Notes under the pieces: generated by a model | What the model saw: the letters and a program-made list of their open reading frames with translations, nothing else | Told to the model about the DNA's origin: nothing | Databases searched by the model: none | Translations under genes and position numbers: made by a program | In this document: positions 43,580 through 49,510 of the stretch, one piece after another | How the letters are laid out: each line of letters starts with the position of its first letter | Numbering within the stretch: position 1 is the stretch's first letter | DNA from: an uncultured Parabacteroides sp. | GTDB lineage: Bacteria > Bacteroidota > Bacteroidia > Bacteroidales > Tannerellaceae | Direction of reading: 5' to 3' | DNA: 49,510 bases | Assembly: GCA_937894065.1 (NCBI GenBank) | Contig: CALCST010000024.1 | Coordinates: 1-49,510 of the forward strand

Positions 43580-44552
43580 TTGCTTTGCTAAAATTCTTTA
43601 TCAAATAGGATAGTTTTATCTTAATCCTATTTAATAAACTTAAATTCCCTTTGTTTATTGTGAAGAAAGGATATTGTTTTGCCCCAAATTCCCTAAAAAA
43701 TCTTTCAACACCCGGAATCATAGAGCCTTCGAAGTCGAATCTGTCGGTTATAGCCGATAATTCTTTTATAGCTGTCCAGAGAACAAGCGCATGCGCTCCG
43801 GAATCTCTTAGTTTGGGATTTCCGCCGCCGGCAATGTAATAGGCTGAACTTTGTTGCCAAACAATGAATGCTGCAGCATGCAAATTCCCTTGTTCGTCAT
43901 AACCGCCCCAAATATCTCCTTGTTTTCTTTTTCTGCTTTCCTTTATCAGTTTTATGAGCACATTTTCTCCTTTTGGACTATTAAGATTTTGTCTTTTAAA
44001 TGTCAGGCTTTGAACCTTAAGGAAATCTTCAATAGGAATATTTTTCTTTACTGTTATTTTATTTTTATCCTGTGCCTTTGTAATATTTCTTCTGATATTG
44101 GAACTCATCTGAAGCCATACAGATTCATGTTCCTTTATATTATTGAGGATATATGTATAACGTGTAGTTTGTTTGTAACCATCCCAATAGAAAGGTAGCC
44201 AGTCTGTTATTTCATAATTGAAATTCTGATGGAAAAAATCTGTTTTGTTAAGTTCGGAAATAAACAGCTTCAGTATGTCTTGCCTTTGAGTTACTTTCTT
44301 CCTATAAGCTTCTTTACTATTTTCCGGAGAAAACCACGGACCCATGGTTTGAGTGTAGAAAGGCATTGTGATAACTCCTTGGCATGGTTCAAAATAAGGG
44401 AATGCTGAAATTATTTCTCCATTCTTTTTTGTGGCAAGCAATATGTTCCAATTATTCGTTCCGCAAACAATATCAAGCCACCAATCCCTGGAATAAATAG
44501 GAATTGATTCTTCTGTTTGGCATAACAAACGATATTGCTGCTTATCTGTCAT
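43563..44552 (-). CDS. FemAB/GNAT-like acyltransferase
   Basis: A 329-residue protein with the two-lobed GNAT layout of FemAB-like proteins (PF13480 type). MGPWFSPENSKEAYR and SNIRRNITKAQDKNKITVKK are in the first lobe; WGGYDEQGNLHAAAFIVWQQSSAYYIAGGG and ALVLWTAIKEL in the second; FDFEGSMIPGVERFFREFGAKQYPF near the end is the family's most recognisable stretch. Such proteins add an amino acid or acyl group to a lipid-linked glycan or peptide. As first gene of the five-gene operon it may decorate the same glycan the transferases build. The substrate is unknown. Confidence 0.8.
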   Translation of the reverse strand: MTDKQQYRLLCQTEESIPIYSRDWWLDIVCGTNNWNILLATKKNGEIISAFPYFEPCQGVITMPFYTQTMGPWFSPENSKEAYRKKVTQRQDILKLFISELNKTDFFHQNFNYEITDWLPFYWDGYKQTTRYTYILNNIKEHESVWLQMSSNIRRNITKAQDKNKITVKKNIPIEDFLKVQSLTFKRQNLNSPKGENVLIKLIKESRKRKQGDIWGGYDEQGNLHAAAFIVWQQSSAYYIAGGGNPKLRDSGAHALVLWTAIKELSAITDRFDFEGSMIPGVERFFREFGAKQYPFFTINKGNLSLLNRIKIKLSYLIKNFSKANARNN

Positions 44553-44589
44553 TTTGAATGAAGTGTTTTTTATTTATTTGATAGAAATA

Positions 44590-44677
44590 ACAAGAAACAA
44601 GTTGACAAGAAAAAGTAACAGCTTTTTCTATTGAAAAGCTAGTCAACTTGTTCACTTGTCAACTTGTCTCCTGAAAG
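44590..44677. repeat. Dispersed palindromic repeat, copy 9, with recA terminator hairpin
   Basis: AACAAGTTGACAAGA on the left faces CTAGTCAACTTGT and CTTGTCAACTTGTCTCCTGAAAGTT on the right. Inside, AGCTTTTTC pairs with GAAAAGCT (44620-44640). In the minus direction the stem is followed by a T-rich run, so it probably terminates recA. Confidence 0.75.
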
Positions 44678-45727
44678 TTATTTATCGTGCAATGCTTCGA
44701 ATATCAGATTTGACAATTCTTCTGCCAATTCCGGATTGTCAGCCACACATTGTTTTGCCGCGTCGCGTCCTTGTCCCAATTTTGTGTCATTGTAGCTGTA
44801 CCATGAACCGCTTTTCTTTATGATATTAAGTTCTGTTCCAAGGTCGATAATTTCACCGGATTTAGAAATACCTTCGCCGAACATAATATCGAATTCTGCT
44901 TTGCGGAAAGGAGGTGCCACCTTGTTTTTCACAACTTTTACTCTCACCTGGTTACCTTTCACTTCTTCACCATCTTTCAACTGTCCGATTCTGCGGATAT
45001 CAAGACGAACTGAAGCGTAGAATTTCAATGCATTACCACCGGTTGTTGTTTCAGGATTACCGAACATTACACCGATTTTATCACGCAACTGGTTGATGAA
45101 AATACAAGTTGTATTTGTTTTGTTGATTGCAGCAGTAAGCTTACGCAATGCTTGTGACATCAATCGAGCTTGCAAACCCATTTTGCTGTCGCCCATGTCG
45201 CCTTCTAATTCTGCTTTTGGAGTAAGAGCAGCAACAGAGTCAACAACTACGATGTCAACAGCTGATGAACGAATAAGCTGTTCTGCAATTTCCAAAGCCT
45301 GCTCACCGCTATCCGGCTGTGAAATCCAAAGATTGTCAACATCAACACCAAGTTTTTCTGCGTAGAAACGGTCGAAAGCATGTTCTGCGTCAATGAATGC
45401 AGCGATACCGCCAGCCTTTTGAGCTTCTGCAATAGCGTGGATTGCCAATGTTGTCTTACCTGAAGATTCCGGACCATAAATCTCAATGATTCGTCCTTTT
45501 GGATAACCACCAACTCCAAGTGCAGCATTCAAAGCAATTGAACCACTAGGGATGACTTCTATATTTTCGATATGTTCATCTCCGAGTTTCATGATAGAGC
45601 CTTTACCATAGTTTTTCTCTATCTTTTCCATAGCTGCACGCAGGGCTTTCAGTTTGTCTGCATTGATAGCAGGCTTTCCTCCATTTTCCGGCGCGTTGTT
45701 TTCAAAGATATTTTCTTCTTTTGCCAT
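44678..45727 (-). CDS. recA: Recombinase RecA
   Basis: A 349-residue RecA, normal length. The Walker A motif is GPESSGKT (85-92), Walker B VVVDSVAAL, with the L2-loop region GNPETTTGGNALKFYASVRLD intact. A short acidic N-terminal extension (MAKEENIFENN) is typical of the Bacteroidetes protein. RecA forms filaments on single-stranded DNA, drives strand exchange and triggers LexA-type cleavage. It lies 28 bases downstream of bcp on the same strand, so the two are probably co-transcribed. A palindromic repeat ends the unit. Confidence 0.98.
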   Translation of the reverse strand: MAKEENIFENNAPENGGKPAINADKLKALRAAMEKIEKNYGKGSIMKLGDEHIENIEVIPSGSIALNAALGVGGYPKGRIIEIYGPESSGKTTLAIHAIAEAQKAGGIAAFIDAEHAFDRFYAEKLGVDVDNLWISQPDSGEQALEIAEQLIRSSAVDIVVVDSVAALTPKAELEGDMGDSKMGLQARLMSQALRKLTAAINKTNTTCIFINQLRDKIGVMFGNPETTTGGNALKFYASVRLDIRRIGQLKDGEEVKGNQVRVKVVKNKVAPPFRKAEFDIMFGEGISKSGEIIDLGTELNIIKKSGSWYSYNDTKLGQGRDAAKQCVADNPELAEELSNLIFEALHDK

Positions 45728-45755
45728 TTTTTCGTTTGGTTTAGTTTTCTGAATA

Positions 45756-46214
45756 TTATTTTCCTAAGATTTGGTTTGCGTGGTCCTTAGTTTTCACTTC
45801 TTTCGGACCGAATATCTTTTCAATAACTCCGTTTTCATCAATGATGAAAGTGGTGCGTAAAGTTCCCATATAAGTTCTGCCGCACATCTTTTTCTCAGCC
45901 CATACGCCAAACTGCTGCTGAAGTGTTGTTTCTGTATCAGCAATCAGACGGAACGGGAGATTCTGCTTAGCAATGAAATTCTGGTGTGACTTTGCACTGT
46001 CTTTGCTGACGCCGACAATTTCATAACCGGCTTTCTGCAATTCTTCATAGCCGTCACGCAAGCTGCATGCTTCAGCTGTACAACCGGATGTATTGTCTTT
46101 CGGATAGAAATAAAGAGCAAGTTTCTTTCCTTTGAAATCGCTAAGTTTGATTTCTTTACCGTTTTCGTCAGTTCCCAATATTTCAGGAGCTTTATCTCCA
46201 ATGTTAAGTGCCAT
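45756..46214 (-). CDS. bcp: Thioredoxin-dependent peroxiredoxin (BCP/PrxQ type)
   Basis: A 152-residue peroxidase. The peroxidatic cysteine is Cys45 in NTSGCTAEAC, and Cys50 five residues on is the resolving cysteine of the PrxQ type. YFYPKDNTSG and the FRLIAD and FIIDENG segments are family landmarks. It reduces hydrogen peroxide and organic peroxides with thioredoxin. It is the first gene of the bcp-recA unit, so an oxidative-stress enzyme and the recombinase may share control. Confidence 0.95.
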   Translation of the reverse strand: MALNIGDKAPEILGTDENGKEIKLSDFKGKKLALYFYPKDNTSGCTAEACSLRDGYEELQKAGYEIVGVSKDSAKSHQNFIAKQNLPFRLIADTETTLQQQFGVWAEKKMCGRTYMGTLRTTFIIDENGVIEKIFGPKEVKTKDHANQILGK

Positions 46215-46247
46215 ATTTTATATGTTTTAAATTCGTTTTATATTAAG

Positions 46248-46255
46248 CAAATATA
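46248..46255 (-). promoter_or_regulatory. Possible -7 box for bcp-recA
   Basis: The minus strand reads TATATTTG, matching TAnnTTTG, about 34 bases before the bcp start. The -33 position shows no TTTG. Confidence 0.4.
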
Positions 46256-46307
46256 CAATTTTATTTTAAGATAAGTCTTATACTTCTTATTCTATTTTCC
46301 AAAATCA

Positions 46308-46315
46308 TATCTTTG
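46308..46315 (+). promoter_or_regulatory. -7 box directly before the methyltransferase start
   Basis: A perfect TATCTTTG ends four bases before the ATG at 46320. If used, the transcript would start at or inside the first codons. No clear -33 box. Confidence 0.45.
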
Positions 46316-46319
46316 CATT

Positions 46320-47516
46320 ATGAAACTGACATTGGAACAAAAAGAATTTTTGCGCGAACATGCATCTGACGATGTGAATAAACTTTTGCTTTCGGCTTCG
46401 CGTTTCCCGGATTTGAATATACCTTTTCTGGTTGAGCAGATTTTGTCTCGCCGGCAGATAAAGGATAAGTTGCCTTCGTGGTTCGCTAACGATAATTTGG
46501 TCTTTCCTGCTAAAATTACGGCAGAGCAATGTTCTTCAGAAGTGACAGCTATGTACAAACAACGTTTGGTCGGAGCTGATGATATATTATGTGACCTTAC
46601 CGGAGGTTTGGGAATTGATTCATTTTTCTTTTCACGAAAAGTGAAGTCTGTAATTTATATGGAGCGCTATGCCGAATATTGTGATGCGGCGCGTGATAAT
46701 TTTATATTTCTTGGTGCTGAAAATATAACTGTAATAAATGAAGACTCAGCTCAGTCTGTTGCTGATTTGCCCGAAGTAGATGTATTCTATATTGACCCGG
46801 CACGTAGAGGCGACGGAAACAAACGAGTATATGCTCTTAATGATTGCGAACCTGATTTGACAGTTCTTTTACCTTATTTGTATAAGAAATCTCCTCGTGT
46901 TATAGCTAAAATTTCTCCAATGGCTGATATACGTCAGACAATGGACTTGTTGCCGTCAGTTTCTGAAATACATGTTATTTCAGTAAAGAATGAATGCAAG
47001 GAGCTTTTGTTTGTTTTGGAAAGAGAAGCGGTAAATAGGAGTAGTGTTCCTGTGGTTTGCGTAAATTATAATTCTTCAGGTAAGGAAGATTTGTTTTCAT
47101 TCACGATGGAAAGTGAAGCTATTTCAGACGTTAAATATTCAGATAATGTTTTGGAATATCTGTATGAACCAAATTCTTCTATAATGAAGGCTGGAGCATT
47201 TAAGTCTGTTGCTTCTCATTATGGATTGGATAAGCTTCATTCAAACAGTCATTTATACACATCCTTAGATATGGTTAGTGATTTTCCTGGGCGAATATTC
47301 AAAGTTGAGGAAGTTCTGCCATTCAGCAGTAAGTTGTGTAAAACAATAGGGAAGTCTGTTCCTAAAGCAAACATCGCCGTCCGTAATTTCCCTCTTTCGG
47401 TTGATGAACTGCGAAAGAAATGTAAAATCAAGGACGGCGGTGATATATATATTTTCGCCACAACATTATTCAATGGCGAAAAAGTATTTATACTCTGTAA
47501 TAGAGTGTTCTCCTAA
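46320..47516 (+). CDS. THUMP-like domain class I methyltransferase
   Basis: A 398-residue protein. The methyltransferase core starts near residue 85, with motif I DLTGGLGIDSF (92-102) and the IDPARRG motif (158-164), close to the DPPY-type motif of RNA guanine-N2 methyltransferases. The C-terminal 80 residues match the THUMP-like domain (PF18096). RNA is the likely substrate, but which base is not known. The gene runs divergently from bcp with a very short leader, and its stop overlaps the stop of the convergent transporter gene by 4 bases. Confidence 0.85.
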   Translation: MKLTLEQKEFLREHASDDVNKLLLSASRFPDLNIPFLVEQILSRRQIKDKLPSWFANDNLVFPAKITAEQCSSEVTAMYKQRLVGADDILCDLTGGLGIDSFFFSRKVKSVIYMERYAEYCDAARDNFIFLGAENITVINEDSAQSVADLPEVDVFYIDPARRGDGNKRVYALNDCEPDLTVLLPYLYKKSPRVIAKISPMADIRQTMDLLPSVSEIHVISVKNECKELLFVLEREAVNRSSVPVVCVNYNSSGKEDLFSFTMESEAISDVKYSDNVLEYLYEPNSSIMKAGAFKSVASHYGLDKLHSNSHLYTSLDMVSDFPGRIFKVEEVLPFSSKLCKTIGKSVPKANIAVRNFPLSVDELRKKCKIKDGGDIYIFATTLFNGEKVFILCNRVFS

Positions 47517-49186
47517 CTTAACAGTAGGAGAACTATTTGTGCCAATATGACTCGGACAAACATTGATAGGGGATAAACTGTTGCATAAGCTACCGATGGT
47601 TCATCTCCTTCAACTGTTGTATTGGCATAGTTCAATGCCATAGGATTTGCCATACTTCCACATAACATACCGACATTCTGGGCATAATCCACTTTGAGGA
47701 ATTGTGAAGCTATAATACCAACAATTATTACGGGGATAATAGTCAGAAGGAAACCTATTCCTATCCATAACAGACCTTCAGCCCTGAAAACAGTCTCAAA
47801 GAAATGTGCACCTGCGTCAATACCCAGTCCTGCAAGATAAATCACGATACCGAACTGGCGCATCATCAAGTTTGCACTTTGTGTTGCGTATGTTGTCAGA
47901 TGGAAACGAGGACCAAATGCACCCATCAGAATACCGACAATTATTGGTCCACCAGCAATACCAAGTTTTACAGGAGTTGTCATACCTGGTATAGCAATAG
48001 GAATAGAACCTAGTATTACTCCTAATGCAAGACCTACGAACACTGCAAGAAGATTTGGATTTTTAAGTCGTTTTACTTCGTCTCCCAATATTTTACCAAC
48101 ATTGTTAACAGCATTTGCTTCACCAACTATAGTAAGTTTATCTCCAATCTGAAGGCGAAGGTCGGGTGATGCAAACAAGTCAATTCCGGCTCTGTTAACT
48201 CGGGTGATATTTATACCATACAGATTTCGAAGCCTGAGCGAACCTAACTTTACTCCATTGATTCTATTTCTTGATACAAGGATTCGACGTGAAATAAGCT
48301 GGCTGTCAATAGCATTCCAGTCAATATCTTCCTTATTCCAGTCAACATTTTCCTGTTCTCCAAATAAAACTTTTATGTTTTCAACGTCAGATTTTACAGA
48401 AATAATCAGCAAATGGTCGTTCTGTTCCAAAGTCGTGTCAGAAGTTGGTATGCTTACTTTCCCTTTTCTCCACACTCTTGAAATAACGAAGTGACGATCC
48501 GTAAGTTTCATCACATCCTTGATTTGCTTGTTGTATATGGCTGGATTACAAACTGAAAATTCAGCAACATAAGTTTGTGTATCTTTTATGGCTTTTGACG
48601 TTTCCTGAGTCCTTTTTGCAAAAAGAGCTTTAAGAAGTATTATAGCAAGGATTACACCTACAACACCAAGCGGATATGTTACGGCACAGGCAAGAGCCAT
48701 GTCGGTAACGCCTTTGGTGTTAGTTGGATCAATCTGCAAAAGAGCTTGTTGGGCTGCACCAAGTGCCGGAGTGTTTGTTACGGCTCCCGAAAGAAGCCCC
48801 ATCATGTCTGAAAGACTAATATCTGTTATATAATGTAGTACTAACGCCATTACCAAACCGATGAAAACAACAGCCATGGATAATGAGTTTAATATAACAC
48901 CGCCCTCTTTTAATGATGAGAAAAAGCTGGGACCAACCTGCAAACCGAGTGTGTAAACGAAAATGATAAGTCCAAAACTTTGTGCGAACAAAAGCATGTC
49001 CTTATTAACGACAACTCCAAGATGACCGGCTAGGATTCCGGCAAAAAATACAAACGTAATACCTAATGAAACACCGAAGAATTTAATTCTTCCCAAATAT
49101 AGCCCTACAGCAGAAACTATTGAAATCATAGTTACAGCTTGCACCATCGTTGGTTGTAGGAATGTTTCTTCAAACCAATTTATCAT
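47513..49186 (-). CDS. AspT/YidE-family transporter with two TrkA-C domains
   Basis: A 557-residue membrane protein of the aspartate:alanine exchanger/YidE-YbjL family. Five hydrophobic helices (about 15-185, with GLQVGPSFFSSL and GLLSGAVTNTPALGAAQQAL) are followed by two RCK_C/TrkA-C domains (about 205-290 and 290-375: DRHFVISRVWRKGKVSIP, LRLQIGDKLTIVGEA). A second helical half starts near 385, with GLGIDAGAHFF and GMLCGSMANPMALNYA. This AspT/YidE duplication layout is complete. Family members exchange amino acids or organic acids; the substrate here is unknown. Confidence 0.9.
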   Translation of the reverse strand: MINWFEETFLQPTMVQAVTMISIVSAVGLYLGRIKFFGVSLGITFVFFAGILAGHLGVVVNKDMLLFAQSFGLIIFVYTLGLQVGPSFFSSLKEGGVILNSLSMAVVFIGLVMALVLHYITDISLSDMMGLLSGAVTNTPALGAAQQALLQIDPTNTKGVTDMALACAVTYPLGVVGVILAIILLKALFAKRTQETSKAIKDTQTYVAEFSVCNPAIYNKQIKDVMKLTDRHFVISRVWRKGKVSIPTSDTTLEQNDHLLIISVKSDVENIKVLFGEQENVDWNKEDIDWNAIDSQLISRRILVSRNRINGVKLGSLRLRNLYGINITRVNRAGIDLFASPDLRLQIGDKLTIVGEANAVNNVGKILGDEVKRLKNPNLLAVFVGLALGVILGSIPIAIPGMTTPVKLGIAGGPIIVGILMGAFGPRFHLTTYATQSANLMMRQFGIVIYLAGLGIDAGAHFFETVFRAEGLLWIGIGFLLTIIPVIIVGIIASQFLKVDYAQNVGMLCGSMANPMALNYANTTVEGDEPSVAYATVYPLSMFVRVILAQIVLLLLS

Positions 49187-49206
49187 AGAATTTTGTTTAG
49201 TGGGCG

Positions 49207-49214
49207 CAAAATTA
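49207..49214 (-). promoter_or_regulatory. Possible -7 box for the transporter gene
   Basis: The minus strand reads TAATTTTG, matching TAnnTTTG, 20 bases before the start codon. No -33 box is evident. Confidence 0.4.
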
Positions 49215-49440
49215 CAAAAAAATACTGGTAAAATACTTCTTATAGGCTTTTGGAAATATCTTTTTGCAATTAATCACATACTTCTGATATGTTATCATAA
49301 ATAGATTTAATAATAAATATAACGGGTAACATTTATTGTGAGTTGAAACTATCTAATTATTTGTAATCCCTGAATTATCTAATTAATAATTATAGTTCTA
49401 CTAAATCATATATTGAATTTATTGTAATAAAAACATCGAT
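49215..49440. other. AT-rich non-coding stretch
   Basis: No ORF, RNA gene or strong hairpin is seen. It leads into the palindrome array that begins at 49441. Confidence 0.5.
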
Positions 49441-49510
49441 TCACCTAGGTGGTTCAATCAACTCACCTAGGTGAGCCAATCAATCCACCTAGGTGAGCCG
49501 ATTAACTCAC
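49441..49510. repeat. Tandem array of a 12-base palindrome with 22-base period
   Basis: Three complete units and the start of a fourth. Each has the palindrome TCACCTAGGTGA (first and last base vary) followed by a 10-base spacer: TTCAATCAAC, GCCAATCAAT, GCCGATTAAC. The inner CACCTAGGTG starts at 49442, 49464, 49486 and 49508, exactly 22 bases apart. The array runs off the end of the window. Confidence 0.9.

Noticed and set aside
49441..49510. Possible CRISPR array at the window end
   Set aside because: Repeats are 12-base palindromes with only 10-base spacers, far shorter than CRISPR units, the spacers resemble each other, and no cas gene is present.

Overview
The window looks like chromosomal DNA of a Bacteroidales bacterium, most likely Bacteroides or a close relative. 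The evidence is the promoter type (several copies of TTTG, 18-20 bases, then TAnnTTTG, the primary sigma-factor consensus of Bacteroides), poor Shine-Dalgarno sites, a fused FeoA-FeoB protein, a PCMD lipoprotein, a DUF4922 protein, many lipoprotein signals and low G+C. I cannot assign a species from sequence alone.

Layout. 1-2041: a minus-strand pair, a lipoprotein and a small outer-membrane barrel. 2366-7527: plus-strand genes for a secreted Gfo/Idh/MocA oxidoreductase, nicotinate phosphoribosyltransferase, a two-domain glycosyltransferase and a DUF4922/HIT-type protein. 7602-9947: topA on the minus strand. 10183-10254: tRNA-Cys with its own promoter and terminator. 10451-13951: gmd, fcl and a mannose-1-phosphate guanylyltransferase, which together make GDP-mannose and GDP-L-fucose. 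14012-17402 (minus): GH26 mannanase-like lipoprotein, CvfB-like RNA-binding protein and transglutaminase-like lipoprotein. 18206-28682: a nine-gene, clearly more AT-rich exopolysaccharide operon (Wza-type export lipoprotein, Wzz, Wzx, an iron-sulfur FrhB-type protein, pyruvyl transferase, three glycosyltransferases, Wzy). It is met tail to tail by a two-gene operon (GT26 and GT4, 28824-30621). 31172-37542 (minus): GH106-like glycosidase, a FeoB-associated Cys-rich membrane peptide and feoAB. 37933-38952: a truncated GLUG-type secreted protein and folK. 38908-44552 (minus): five overlapping genes (FemAB/GNAT-like, polysaccharide deacetylase-like, two glycosyltransferases, methyltransferase). 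44678-49186: recA and bcp, a THUMP-like methyltransferase and an AspT/YidE-type transporter.

How the genes fit together. Three blocks serve cell-surface glycans: the GDP-sugar genes supply activated mannose and fucose, the Wza/Wzz/Wzx/Wzy operon builds and exports a pyruvylated polymer, and the five-gene cluster looks like a second glycan assembly or modification pathway. No sugar-phosphate priming transferase is visible, so at least one step must be encoded elsewhere.

Unexplained structure. A family of intergenic palindromic repeats built from the core ACAAGTTGACAAG and its complement occurs about nine times in the flanks but not in the exopolysaccharide locus. The window ends inside a tandem array of a 12-base palindrome at exact 22-base spacing. 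A strong hairpin sits inside the exopolysaccharide operon between wzz and wzx. The feoAB control region carries a palindrome on its promoter and a nested inverted repeat behind it.
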